Below are positions 47,647-56,503 of a stretch of 64,000 nt of DNA, piece by piece (position 1 is the stretch's first letter; each line of letters opens with the position of its first letter). The position numbers were made by a program, and so were the translations under genes. The stretch is from Bacteroidaceae bacterium (GTDB lineage: Bacteria > Bacteroidota > Bacteroidia > Bacteroidales > Bacteroidaceae). The notes below the pieces were generated by a model. The model searched no databases, had not been told where the DNA came from, and was given only the letters and a program-made list of their open reading frames with translations. The DNA lies in the NCBI GenBank assembly GCA_017427065.1, contig JAFRTL010000006.1, positions 1 through 64,000 of the forward strand. The letters are read 5' to 3'.

Positions 47647-50496
47647 ATGAAAAACGATTTATTACCTATGCGCCACATCGGTATCACTCCTGCAGAGGAA
47701 GCAAAGATGCTGAAGCAGATTGGCGTAAAAAGCCTTGACGAACTCATTGAGAAAACCATTCCAGCGAATATCAGACTTCAGAAACTGCTGGATTTACCAG
47801 AGGCCATGACTGAGTATCAATTCACGCAGCATATCGCTGCATTAGCTGCGAAGAACAAGCTCTTCACCAGCTATATTGGTCAGGGATGGTACGGTACCAT
47901 TACTCCTGCCGTGATTCAGCGCAATGTCTTTGAGAATCCTGTATGGTACACCTCATATACCCCTTATCAGACTGAAGTTTCCCAAGGTCGATTAGAGGCA
48001 TTGATGAACTTCCAGACTGCTGTGACCGACCTCACTGGCATGCCTTTGGCCAACTGTTCCTTGCTCGACGAAGCCACGGCTGCAGCTGAAGCGGTGAATA
48101 TGATGCATGCCCTGCGCACGCGTGACCAGCAGAAGAGTGGTGCTGCTACCGTGCTGGTAGATAAGCATATCTTCGCGCCTACCCTCGCTGTGATGCAGAC
48201 CCGTGCCGTACCTCAGGGCATCCACCTCTCTGTGGGCAACTGGAAAGAGTTTGAATTTACTCCTGACGTGTTTGCCATCGTCATTCAATACCCCAATGCC
48301 AACGGACAGGTAGAAGACTACCGCGAGTTAGTTGAGAAAGCCCATGCTGCAGGCGTAAAGGTAGCTGTAGCGACTGATATTCTGAGCCTTGCCCTGCTCA
48401 CCCCTCCAGGAGAATGGGGAGCTGACATTGTCTTTGGCAGCACTCAGCGACTGGGTACCCCACTCTTCTATGGCGGTCCTTCGGCTGCCTACTTTGCTAC
48501 CCGTGAAGAGTATAAGCGCAACATGCCTGGACGCATCATAGGTTGGTCGCTCGACAAGTACGGTAAGCGTTGCTTCCGCATGGCACTGCAGACGCGCGAG
48601 CAGCACATCAAGCGTGAGAAAGCCACTTCCAATATCTGTACCTCACAGGCCTTGCTTGCCAGCATGGCAGGTTTCTATGCCGTTTGGCACGGTGAAGAAG
48701 GCATTCGCACCATCGCAGAGCGCATTCATAGCATCGCTGTCTTCCTGGACAATGCACTGACTTCTTTAGGTTATCGTCAGCAGAACACAGCCTACTTCGA
48801 CACTCTTTGCATCCAGCTTCCTGCAGGCGTAAGCATTAAGCAGGTAGAAACCATCGCACTGAGTAAGGAAGTGAACCTGCACTATCTGGACGATGGTCGT
48901 GTAGGTATCAGCATCGATGAGACCACTGATATTGAAGCTGTCAACACCTTGTTGAAGATATTCTCCACTGCTTCAGAACACCGCTGTGAGACCATCACAG
49001 ACATTGAGCCTATGGTAAATCTGCCAGAAGCTCTGAAGCGTACCAGTCACTACCTCACCCATGAGGTCTTCCAGCGTTATCACAGTGAGATGGAAATGAT
49101 GCGCTACATCAAGAAGTTGGATAGGAAAGACATCTCCCTCACCCACTCCATGATTTCTCTAGGTTCCTGCACCATGAAGATGAACCCTGCCTCCGAGATG
49201 CTCCCGCTCTCTCTGCCAGGTTTCATGGGCATCCATCCATTGGTTCCTGCCGATCAAGCTGCTGGCTATCGCGAATTGATTGATAATCTGTGCGAGGAGC
49301 TGAAGGTCATCACTGGCTTCGATGGTGTGACCTTGCAACCCAACTCTGGTGCTGCTGGTGAATATACAGGCCTGCGCGTAATTCGTGCCTACTTGGAGCA
49401 TATCGGTGAGGGCAGTCGTAACATCGTGCTGATACCTGCCTCTGCTCATGGTACCAACCCTGCCTCTGCTGTTCAGGCAGGCTTCACGCCTGTCACCGTT
49501 GCTTGCGATGCATTGGGAAATATCGACTTGAACGATCTGCGCCAGAAGGCAGAAGACAATAAGGAGCAGTTAGCTGCCTTGATGATCACCTACCCATCTA
49601 CCCACGGCATCTTCGAGACCGAGGTTGTGGAAATCTGCAACATCATCCATGCCAATGGCGGACAAGTTTATATGGATGGTGCCAACATGAACGCACAGGT
49701 GGGCCTTACCAATCCTGGCACTATTGGCGCTGACATCTGTCACTTGAATCTGCACAAGACCTTCTCATCACCTCATGGTGGTGGCGGTCCTGGTGTGGGT
49801 CCTGTATGCGCCAAGAGCCATTTGGTACCCTTCCTGCCTGGACATACCCTCTTCGACGATGCGACGAATCAAGTATCTGCGGCGCCATTCGGCAGTGCAG
49901 GCATCCTGCCTATCGCCTATGGCTACATCCGCATGATGGGAACAGAAGGCTTGACACGTGCCACGAAGATTGCTATCCTGAATGCCAACTATCTGGCAGC
50001 CAAGTTGCAAAATACCTATGGCATTGTCTATCGTGGAGCTCAGGGTTTCGTGGGACACGAGATGATTCTGGAATGTCGCACACTGCATCAGGTAGCGGGT
50101 GTCAGTGAATTGGACATCGCCAAGCGCCTGATGGACTATGGTTACCATGCTCCTACACTCTCCTTCCCTGTGCATGGCACGTTGATGATAGAGCCAACCG
50201 AGAGCGAGAGCCTCGCAGAGTTGGACAACTTTGTAGATGTGATGCTGAGCATCTGGGAAGAGATTCAGGAAGTGAAAGACGGACGAGCCGATAAGGCTGA
50301 CAACGTGCTGGTGAATGCGCCTCATCCAGAGTATGAGGTAGTGGCCGATGCTTGGAACCACAGCTATGGTCGTGAGAAAGCCGCCTACCCATTGCCATCA
50401 GTCCGTGAGAACAAGTTCTGGGTGAATGTGGCTCGTGTGAATGATACCTTGGGTGATCGTAAGCTGTTTACTACGAGAAACAATTGTGAATTGTGA
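47647..50496 (+). CDS. gcvP: Glycine dehydrogenase (decarboxylating), GcvP
   Basis: 949 residues, the one-chain P-protein with both halves. The N-terminal half starts RHIGITPAEEAKMLKQIG and has SYIGQGWYGTITPAVIQRNVFENPVWYTSYTPYQ. The C-terminal half has the PLP lysine at about residue 704 in HLNLHKTFSSPHGGGGPG. It decarboxylates glycine and passes the aminomethyl group to lipoyl-GcvH. The other cleavage-system genes are not in this window. The last residues (NCEL) and the stop are encoded by AATTGTG heptamers (50482-50502). No glycine riboswitch was seen upstream. Confidence 0.96.
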   Translation: MKNDLLPMRHIGITPAEEAKMLKQIGVKSLDELIEKTIPANIRLQKLLDLPEAMTEYQFTQHIAALAAKNKLFTSYIGQGWYGTITPAVIQRNVFENPVWYTSYTPYQTEVSQGRLEALMNFQTAVTDLTGMPLANCSLLDEATAAAEAVNMMHALRTRDQQKSGAATVLVDKHIFAPTLAVMQTRAVPQGIHLSVGNWKEFEFTPDVFAIVIQYPNANGQVEDYRELVEKAHAAGVKVAVATDILSLALLTPPGEWGADIVFGSTQRLGTPLFYGGPSAAYFATREEYKRNMPGRIIGWSLDKYGKRCFRMALQTREQHIKREKATSNICTSQALLASMAGFYAVWHGEEGIRTIAERIHSIAVFLDNALTSLGYRQQNTAYFDTLCIQLPAGVSIKQVETIALSKEVNLHYLDDGRVGISIDETTDIEAVNTLLKIFSTASEHRCETITDIEPMVNLPEALKRTSHYLTHEVFQRYHSEMEMMRYIKKLDRKDISLTHSMISLGSCTMKMNPASEMLPLSLPGFMGIHPLVPADQAAGYRELIDNLCEELKVITGFDGVTLQPNSGAAGEYTGLRVIRAYLEHIGEGSRNIVLIPASAHGTNPASAVQAGFTPVTVACDALGNIDLNDLRQKAEDNKEQLAALMITYPSTHGIFETEVVEICNIIHANGGQVYMDGANMNAQVGLTNPGTIGADICHLNLHKTFSSPHGGGGPGVGPVCAKSHLVPFLPGHTLFDDATNQVSAAPFGSAGILPIAYGYIRMMGTEGLTRATKIAILNANYLAAKLQNTYGIVYRGAQGFVGHEMILECRTLHQVAGVSELDIAKRLMDYGYHAPTLSFPVHGTLMIEPTESESLAELDNFVDVMLSIWEEIQEVKDGRADKADNVLVNAPHPEYEVVADAWNHSYGREKAAYPLPSVRENKFWVNVARVNDTLGDRKLFTTRNNCEL

Positions 50497-50502
50497 ATTT
50501 TG
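50482..50502. repeat. AATTGTG heptamers over the gcvP stop codon
   Basis: AATTGTG twice and AATTTTG lie in phase. They encode the end of GcvP and its stop codon. Confidence 0.65.
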
Positions 50503-50591
50503 CGATTAAGTGAGAGCAGAGCGATGCTTGCATCAGATCTGCCGAGCGTGAGCAAAATCAAAGCGAAGCTTTAATTATAAATTATATTCGT

Positions 50592-51749
50592 ATGAAGAAG
50601 TTTTATTTACTTATGATTGCGCTGCTGGCAACAACCTTCAGTTATGCACAGCAAGCCATTTTCCAAGGCAGAGGCGTGACCTCTCCTGAGATCAATGCGG
50701 ACAAGACTGTAACGTTCCGCGTTCGTGCTCCGAAGGCCATCACCGTACAAGTGAGTGGCGACTGTATCGAAGGCCGCACGGCTGCAATGACAGAGAAAGA
50801 CGGTGTGTGGGAATATACCACTCCTGCACCTGTAGCTCCTGAGATGTATACCTACAATTTCATCATCGATGGTCAGCGCACTCTCGACATGAATAATGTA
50901 GCTGTGAATCGCGACGTGGCTTCACTGACCAACATCCTGTTGGTAACTGAACCAGGAGCTCGCTCCGACCTTTATGCTGTACACGATGTGCCTCATGGCA
51001 CTGTGAGCCGTATCTGGTACCACAGCGATTATGAAGGCATCAATCGTCGTATGACGGTTTATACCCCAGCTGGCTATGAGACCAGTGGCAAGCGCTATCC
51101 TGTGTTCTATCTACTGCACGGTATTGGTGGTGATGAAGAGGCTTGGATCACTCAGGGCCGTACGGCACAGGTGCTCGACAACCTCATCGCTCAGGGCAAG
51201 GCACAGCCAATGATCGTGGTGATGACCAACGGCAACATCGCTATGGAAGCTGCTCCTCTGGAGACTTCTACGGGTTACAATGTGCCATCCATGGGTCTGC
51301 CAAAGACGATGGAAGGTAGCTTCGAGACCGCTTTCCCAGAGATCGTGAAGTTCATTGACAAGACCTATCGCACCATTCCGCAGAAGCGCAGCCGTGCCAT
51401 CGCAGGTCTGTCAATGGGTGGTTTCCACTCTAAGTTCATCAGCCAGAACAATCCAGATATGTTCAACTATATCGGCCTGTTCTCTGCTGCCATTGGCGTG
51501 ACGGATGCCAACATTTCTCCGATTTATCAGGACAATGACAAGAAGTTGGCTACCCTCTTCAGCAAGAAGCCTGCCCTCTACTGGATTGGTATTGGCAACG
51601 AGGACTTCCTCATCCAAAACAATAACGACTATCGCAAGTTCCTCGATGAGCACCACTATCCTTACACCTATATGGAGACTGGTGGCGGCCACATCTGGCG
51701 CAACTGGCGCATCTACCTCACAGAGTTTGTGCCATTGCTGTTCAAATAA
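50592..51749 (+). CDS. Secreted CE1-type esterase with N-terminal E-set/CBM48-like domain
   Basis: 385 residues. Signal peptide (about 1-19, ending TFSYAQ). A beta-sandwich of the E-set/CBM48 type follows (about 25-110: TVTFRVRAPKAITVQVSGDC), then an alpha/beta-hydrolase domain. Catalytic Ser274 is in AGLSMGGFHSK, with the acid probably in GNEDFL and His in GGGHIWRNW. The oxyanion region is YLLHGIGGDEEAWITQG. This is the layout of acetyl-xylan or feruloyl esterases that trim plant polysaccharides. The exact ester is not readable. It follows gcvP but after a 95-base gap, and it has its own terminator. Confidence 0.88.
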   Translation: MKKFYLLMIALLATTFSYAQQAIFQGRGVTSPEINADKTVTFRVRAPKAITVQVSGDCIEGRTAAMTEKDGVWEYTTPAPVAPEMYTYNFIIDGQRTLDMNNVAVNRDVASLTNILLVTEPGARSDLYAVHDVPHGTVSRIWYHSDYEGINRRMTVYTPAGYETSGKRYPVFYLLHGIGGDEEAWITQGRTAQVLDNLIAQGKAQPMIVVMTNGNIAMEAAPLETSTGYNVPSMGLPKTMEGSFETAFPEIVKFIDKTYRTIPQKRSRAIAGLSMGGFHSKFISQNNPDMFNYIGLFSAAIGVTDANISPIYQDNDKKLATLFSKKPALYWIGIGNEDFLIQNNNDYRKFLDEHHYPYTYMETGGGHIWRNWRIYLTEFVPLLFK

Positions 51750-51770
51750 ACCAGCGTTATGCGAAAACAA

Positions 51771-51803
51771 AAAGCTCTCACTTTTGTAGTGAGAGCTTTT
51801 TTA
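51771..51803 (+). terminator. Hairpin terminator after the esterase gene
   Basis: A perfect 11-bp stem (AAAGCTCTCAC with GTGAGAGCTTT) has a 7-base loop followed by TTTT. Confidence 0.88.
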
Positions 51804-51825
51804 TTTCTTCTGTAAATTATTTTTT

Positions 51826-52115
51826 AGACTTCACACTTCACATAGCCAACATAAATGGCTGTTTCTTAGCCTTTTATACATTAAATTGCAGCATTGAGAC
51901 TTCACAAGACTTCACACAGACTTCACACTACGAAAACTCCAAAGCACATGATTCATAATAATTATCAATAGCATTTGACTTATCAAGTTGTTTCTGAGAG
52001 ATACTTCTTGCTATGTGAAGTCTGTGTGAAGTCTTGTGAAGTCTCCGTTTCAAATCTGGCCTAGAAACAGGATGAGAAACTTATACTTTCTTAATCAACG
52101 TGAAGTGTGAAGTCT
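51826..52115. repeat. Foldback element with CTTCACA words
   Basis: Outer 16-bp perfect inverted arms (AGACTTCACACTTCAC, 51826-51841, and its complement at 52100-52115) enclose a 31-bp perfect inverted pair (51896-51926 and 52015-52045) made of repeated ACTTCACA. A further weaker pair (CTGTTTCTTAGCC and GGCCTAGAAACAG) lies between the two. The 290-base unit can fold on itself almost end to end. No ORF. Part of a 1.1-kb stretch without a functional gene (51750-52879). Confidence 0.88.
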
Positions 52116-52158
52116 ATTTTTTAATTCGTATGATAAAAAACATTCAACGAATTTTCAC

Positions 52159-52378
52159 AAAAACACCTCACACCTCACCTTTGGCATTTAAAATGCTGAA
52201 TATCAATGCAATGTGGCGGTGAGGTGTTAAGAGCACTCCTCACCACACCTCACCTTCATGAAGATCTTTACAAAGTAATATGGGTGAGGAGTGGTGAGGT
52301 GTCATTTCAACACCTCACCCTTGAGAGCGCTTGTGTATCATACACTAATTAAGCAAAGGTGAGGTGTGAGGTGTTTTT
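52159..52378. repeat. Foldback element with CACCTCAC words
   Basis: Outer perfect inverted arms of 25 bp (52159-52183 and 52354-52378; word CACCTCACA) enclose an inner set of GGTGAGGTGTT/AACACCTCACC (52219-52229 and 52309-52319) and further CTCACC copies in both orientations. Same plan as the element ending 44 bases to its left, but built from a different word. Confidence 0.88.
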
Positions 52379-52417
52379 TACATTTTTCACTTGAAGAATA
52401 GGGATCTTTCAATAACA

Positions 52418-52546
52418 AGTATTAATACCTTCATGAATTAGTATTAATACCTTCATGCTCAGTCACACTGATGACTGAGTTAAGTCCTAACCTTGACTTA
52501 GCTAAATCCTAACGATGACTGAGCTAAATCCCACCGTTGACTGAGC
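52418..52546. repeat. 22-bp-period tandem repeats
   Basis: Two copies of AGTATTAATACCTTCATG start 22 bases apart (52418 and 52440). After a 14-base junction come three 22-base units beginning TGACTGAG or TGACTTAG (52472, 52494, 52516) and a partial fourth at 52538. No ORF. The rest of the gap to 52879 shows no feature beyond a weak CCAGACAT/ATATCTGG hairpin near 52728. Confidence 0.8.
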
Positions 52547-52879
52547 AGAGAGATAACGTATCAATGGGCAATACATTAAGCATGATCCTGAAAATGCAGG
52601 CAATCATCGCGGAAATGTCCAGCGTTATGACAAAAATACTTCAATAAAACCAATGCTAATGCTTGGTATTTCCGTGACAACTCCTTGTGTTTCTGCAATT
52701 CGGCCTGACTTTTGGTAAAGAAAGCCCAGACATGGAATAATATCTGGATTGTGCTGTTAGAATAGTGTCATAATCCTTTGAAACAAGAGTTATAATAAAA
52801 ATCAGCTCAATTTCGAGTAATAATTAGCTCAGAAACTTGTCGATTTGAGCCGATTCCCTTATCTTTGTGAGCCGATTAA

Positions 52880-53087
52880 TAGTTTTACCTATGGCAACAA
52901 GCGCACTGCTCGTATCACAAGTAATGCCATACTTATAGCCCACCACTTCTGCCCTATATCATTTAGGACCGTTGATAGCATAGATTACAAGAAAGCCATG
53001 CTTCTTTTCTATGAGCAAAACAATATATCCGCGTTCAAACAAATCTTCATTGACCAATTCCGCTTCGCTGTAGAAACATATTTCTGA
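52880..53087 (+). pseudogene. C-terminal remnant of a Fic-family gene
   Basis: From about 52880 the frame reads YGNKRTARITSNAILIAHHF and goes on to LLFYEQNNISAFKQIFIDQF before the stop. This matches the end of Fic proteins of the GNKRT class: the Gly-Asn-Lys-Arg-Thr loop and the final helices. The catalytic His and the whole N-terminal part are missing. The nominal frame from 52845 begins with TTG and unrelated residues. It is a decayed gene left of a terminator. It is not a copy of the Fic gene at 27513, whose loop is GNGRIAR. Confidence 0.7.
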
Positions 53088-53116
53088 TTCTTTCTAACAT
53101 CGTGCTTTTGATAATA

Positions 53117-53146
53117 AAGCCCAGACATTGGCTGATGTCTGGGCTT
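53117..53146. terminator. Bidirectional terminator between the Fic remnant and the gene at 53182
   Basis: A perfect 12-bp stem (AAGCCCAGACAT with ATGTCTGGGCTT) has a 6-base loop between convergent units. Confidence 0.82.
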
Positions 53147-53181
53147 AACCTTCATTGGTATTTTTGGGAAATAGATCAAAG

Positions 53182-54309
53182 CTAATTGCAACTAGAGCCT
53201 CCGTAAAGAGTAACACCAACTAATTTCTTACTCACACCGTATTGGGACAACACTCCATAGACATCTAACAAGCTATAGCCATAACTATCAGTATAGAAAT
53301 ACATATAGGAATTAGAAGAACTAATTACTGTAGCATGTGTAGGACTCCATGTAAGAGTTGCTCCAGCAGTACCACTGATATATGCATAATAATAAGTATT
53401 AGGGCATAATCCTACAGAACTTGGATATACCTCAACACCATCTGATGACCGAACCACTCTTAACCCCACATTACTTGTATGAGCCCCTCCTACACCAATA
53501 TTGTAACTCAAAGTCTTTTTCAATGTGTTAGTAGAAGTTTCATAGAATCTTGCCTGCACATAACCATCACCTACAGAGGTAGATGTTTTTGGTTTTAATA
53601 TTATAGTGCTATCTGTTGATGATACTTTCGATAGTAAACTTGTATTCCACACCCATGTAACATCTTGGCCTTGAGGAACATAGCTCACCTTATAAAGTCT
53701 ATTCTCTGTGCCACCAATAATACTATAGCCTTCTATTACATGAGGAGTTTTCTTATAATACTTTAAGGTTGATGTACTATAAGGACAATGTCCTATGGGA
53801 TGCCTCATTAAGCACCAGTTACCCCACTTTGATTCATATTTCCCAGAATAATATGCAGACTTTATGGAAGAATGCTGTACCATTCCTGAACTACCAGCGT
53901 ATGTAACCAAGTCACCAAGTATAGATGTCGTTTCATAATAACTTCCGTCATTGATAAAAGCTGCAGGAGTATTAATCCAACAAGTCTCTCCACCTTGTCT
54001 CATATAAAATGCATATGCGTGACAATTATATGTTGTGGTAGCTTCACTCATGAAAGTTGCTTGCGGATAATGACTAACACAATAGTTTTTAATCTCTAAC
54101 TTGACGGCACTTGTCCATCCCTCTGTACGGTAAAAGCCTGTTGTTGCAGTTCCTTTTGGTGTATAAAGGGTTGTGGTAGTTGATTGGAATGGGTATTCAA
54201 CGTTATTCCATTCCTCATAGAGTGTAGAAGTCTGAGCGGTCATTGATAATGAATAAAACAAAATGGCACAGCTCATCTGCACTTTTATTAATATACTATT
54301 TTTTCTCAT
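53182..54309 (-). CDS. Secreted protein with putative cysteine-hydrolase domain and beta-sandwich repeats
   Basis: 375 residues with signal peptide (about 1-25, ending SMTAQ). The N-terminal half has TYNCHAYAFYM (Cys96) and LGDLVTYAGSSGMVQHSSIK (His146). That spacing and order resemble NlpC/P60-like or papain-fold amidases. The C-terminal half (about 195-375) is Ser/Thr/Tyr-rich and looks like two Ig-like sandwiches (TWVWNTSLLSKV, LTWSPTHATVISSSNSYMYF). The family is not one I can name with confidence. It is the last gene of an operon with two surface lipoproteins, 7 bases after the second, so it may act at the cell surface. Confidence 0.65.
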   Translation of the reverse strand: MRKNSILIKVQMSCAILFYSLSMTAQTSTLYEEWNNVEYPFQSTTTTLYTPKGTATTGFYRTEGWTSAVKLEIKNYCVSHYPQATFMSEATTTYNCHAYAFYMRQGGETCWINTPAAFINDGSYYETTSILGDLVTYAGSSGMVQHSSIKSAYYSGKYESKWGNWCLMRHPIGHCPYSTSTLKYYKKTPHVIEGYSIIGGTENRLYKVSYVPQGQDVTWVWNTSLLSKVSSTDSTIILKPKTSTSVGDGYVQARFYETSTNTLKKTLSYNIGVGGAHTSNVGLRVVRSSDGVEVYPSSVGLCPNTYYYAYISGTAGATLTWSPTHATVISSSNSYMYFYTDSYGYSLLDVYGVLSQYGVSKKLVGVTLYGGSSCN

Positions 54310-54316
54310 TATTGTT

Positions 54317-55090
54317 TTATTTTATAAAATTATTAGCGAGTTCCATTATTGTTGCAATCTGTTCAACAGTAGCACCCCCAGAAGGCCAGAAATCAACAAA
54401 CTCTTTTAGGGCAGTATTCTTGTCCAATACGTCAACTATCGGAGCGTAATTTTCTCCTTTCATCAGATTACTACAGAGAAAAGCAGAAGCAGATCCATTG
54501 AAGTTAGTTAAATTTCTACTACGCTCATAAGTATTCAACGCAATCTTGACAAAGTTTTTCTTTTCAGATATGCTAAGTTTATTCTGGATATCTGGTATTG
54601 CAGTCAGCAATGCCAGATGAGTATGAATCGTATTAGCCTGCAGACATCCAAATTCCAAGGTTGAATACATATTTATAATACATGCTCCTGCATCATCCCT
54701 TCTTAACAATTCCTTACAGAAGTTTAGCTCATAAAAATCTCGTTCAATGAGGAATATGTATGCATTAAAAGCAGAGAGTTCCATAGAAAAAGGATAGTCA
54801 AGCCATGTTTGGATTATACCTTCCGTTGACATATTTTTCAATGTCTTTTCAGGAACCTGCATAGCACTACGAATTTTTCTCATGTCGCCATTTGATTCTT
54901 CTATCAACTTTTGCCAAGTTGAGCTTCCTGGATACACAGGGTAAACGTACGTATCCTTTGGTCGTGGGATATTTGTACATTCTTCATAAGTGTCATAAGT
55001 GGCTCTAGTCAATGTTACAAGGTCATCGTCATTACTGCTGCATGCAAACAAAGCAGATATCATAAAAATAGAGGACATTATTTTTTTCAT
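54317..55090 (-). CDS. Surface lipoprotein of unknown function (paralogue of the next gene)
   Basis: 257 residues. Lipoprotein signal ends at Cys17 (ALFAC), followed by SSNDDD, a Bacteroidetes surface-export type sequence. The all-helical body shares a pattern with the upstream gene: PGSSTWQKL, then KTLKNMSTEGIIQTWLDYPF and LLRRDDAGACIINMYS line up with its PGTSEWKSL, DMLRDLSTEELVEACMEFP and LARREDAGSYMIDAYR. I do not know the family's function. The pair plus the secreted hydrolase-like gene form a tight operon (20- and 7-base gaps). Confidence 0.7.
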   Translation of the reverse strand: MKKIMSSIFMISALFACSSNDDDLVTLTRATYDTYEECTNIPRPKDTYVYPVYPGSSTWQKLIEESNGDMRKIRSAMQVPEKTLKNMSTEGIIQTWLDYPFSMELSAFNAYIFLIERDFYELNFCKELLRRDDAGACIINMYSTLEFGCLQANTIHTHLALLTAIPDIQNKLSISEKKNFVKIALNTYERSRNLTNFNGSASAFLCSNLMKGENYAPIVDVLDKNTALKEFVDFWPSGGATVEQIATIMELANNFIK

Positions 55091-55110
55091 AATCTATCTG
55101 ATTTTAAATA

Positions 55111-55887
55111 TTATCTGAAAATTAATAGCGAGATTGGGGTCAATTCCTCTGGTGGGAAATATTGGTAGAAGCGGGTATACCCAATCAATCTATTTCTTTC
55201 CTCATCATTATAACTTTTATCATTGGCCATAGCTAATTCTGCACATACCATCAAGGATTGCTTAATGTTCATCAAACCGAAATACTCTGGGTGTTCCAGC
55301 TTATGCATGTATTTATCTTCCGCAACTTGTTCTAGGGTTTTTAGTTCTTCTTTTGACATCTTCTTCAAGAAAGCATCGTCCATTAGAAGAAGCTCTATAT
55401 AAGCCATGGATAAAGCGACTGATGTATTGTTGTAATATGTTTCAAATGGTTTCCCTGTATAATTAATATCTCTATAGGCATCTATCATATAAGAACCAGC
55501 GTCTTCTCTTCTAGCCAACTCTGTCAAGCCATTGAATCTGTTTATCATGTCAGATATTGCAATTCTTTCGTCAGCAAAAGCCCCATAATCGTAAGCCATA
55601 GGGAATTCCATACAGGCTTCAACAAGTTCTTCTGTGGAAAGGTCTCTCAACATATCATCAGGTAACTGAGAAGCATCCCACATATCCGCTCCAGTTTCAA
55701 GTGACTTCCACTCAGATGTTCCAGGTAGGATGCGGTAATATTTACTTGCAACAGTTTCTTCCACCGCTCTGGTGGTAGCTGTACCCGCCGGCTCAATCTC
55801 TAACTCTTTGTCCGCACAGGCATAGAGCAGAACTCCCATTGCCATCAGAAATAGAGTTCCGAATACAATCAATTTTCTTTTTGTCAT
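55111..55887 (-). CDS. Lipoprotein of unknown function (first of a paralogous pair)
   Basis: 258 residues. The signal peptide ends at Cys24 (LLYAC), followed by ADKELEIEP, again acidic near the lipid anchor. The helical body has the signature LPGTSEWKSL, STEELVEACMEFPMAYDYGAF, ELARREDAGSYMIDAYRDI and a C-terminal segment ending LLIFR. It has a good promoter (TTG, 21 bases, TATTTTTG) and heads the three-gene operon down to 53182. No catalytic motif is visible. A role with the secreted hydrolase-like protein is inferred only from linkage. Confidence 0.7.
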   Translation of the reverse strand: MTKRKLIVFGTLFLMAMGVLLYACADKELEIEPAGTATTRAVEETVASKYYRILPGTSEWKSLETGADMWDASQLPDDMLRDLSTEELVEACMEFPMAYDYGAFADERIAISDMINRFNGLTELARREDAGSYMIDAYRDINYTGKPFETYYNNTSVALSMAYIELLLMDDAFLKKMSKEELKTLEQVAEDKYMHKLEHPEYFGLMNIKQSLMVCAELAMANDKSYNDEERNRLIGYTRFYQYFPPEELTPISLLIFR

Positions 55888-55952
55888 AGCATTCAGTTTA
55901 AAAATTAGTATTCCTTTGACTATCTCATTCAGAAATTAAATCATTTCTTTTG

Positions 55953-55984
55953 CAAAAATAGAATACAATTTAAAAAAAGGACAA
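55953..55984 (-). promoter_or_regulatory. Promoter of the lipoprotein/hydrolase operon
   Basis: The minus strand has TTG (55982-55984), a 21-base spacer and TATTTTTG (55953-55960), 66 bases before the ATG at 55887. Confidence 0.6.
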
Positions 55985-56015
55985 ATAATTTTGTTGACAA
56001 AAAGTTGACAAATAC

Positions 56016-56447
56016 CTATTCCTTCGTTATTGTCCCCTTATATAGTATAGCGTCAGAAGAAATTTCAAAATAATAAGGGAAATGATCGGCTGGATGAATG
56101 ACAAACTCCTTCCCACTCTTCAAATAAGCTACTGGTTCATTGACATAGGCATTATTATCCATATCTTTGATAGTGACAGAAACGGCATCACCAGAATCCA
56201 GCTTGAAGAAGACATGCAGAGTTTCTCCGTCATTTTTCAGTGTATATTTCAGCCTTGAAGATTGCTTAGGTGGCACACTGTTGTTTGCAGAATTCGTGAC
56301 ATACTCCAACTTTGGATGCTTCTTGGAATCTCTTTTCTGCAATTCCTCTAAATTGAGCTGCACTAAAGCATCCTCTTCCTGCTGGCAAGCAGTGAATCCT
56401 AAGGCCAGCAAGCAACAAAAGCCGAATATGTAGAGTATCTTTTTCAT
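56016..56447 (-). CDS. Small lipoprotein of unknown function
   Basis: 143 residues. Lipoprotein signal ends GFTAC (Cys21), followed by QQEEDALV. The rest looks like one beta-sandwich (RLKYTLKNDGETLHVFFKLDSGDAVSVTIKDMDNN, PYYFEISSDAILYKGTI). Not a named family to me. It has its own complete promoter very close to the ATG and lies between the TPR regulator gene and the lipoprotein operon, all on the minus strand. Confidence 0.68.
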   Translation of the reverse strand: MKKILYIFGFCCLLALGFTACQQEEDALVQLNLEELQKRDSKKHPKLEYVTNSANNSVPPKQSSRLKYTLKNDGETLHVFFKLDSGDAVSVTIKDMDNNAYVNEPVAYLKSGKEFVIHPADHFPYYFEISSDAILYKGTITKE

Positions 56448-56469
56448 CTTTATCTGTTATTAGTTTTTG

Positions 56470-56499
56470 CAAATATAGAGATATAAATCTAATAAACAA
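56470..56499 (-). promoter_or_regulatory. Promoter of the small lipoprotein gene
   Basis: The minus strand has TTG (56497-56499), a 19-base spacer and TATATTTG (56470-56477), 22 bases before the ATG. Confidence 0.65.
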
Positions 56500-56503
56500 A
56501 ACC

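Noticed and set aside
51826..52546. Possible CRISPR array
   Set aside because: Repeats are mostly inverted and nested rather than direct with unique spacers; no cas genes are nearby.
52845..53087. Complete small Fic-like gene
   Set aside because: Starts with TTG and unrelated residues and lacks the catalytic His motif; better read as a gene remnant.
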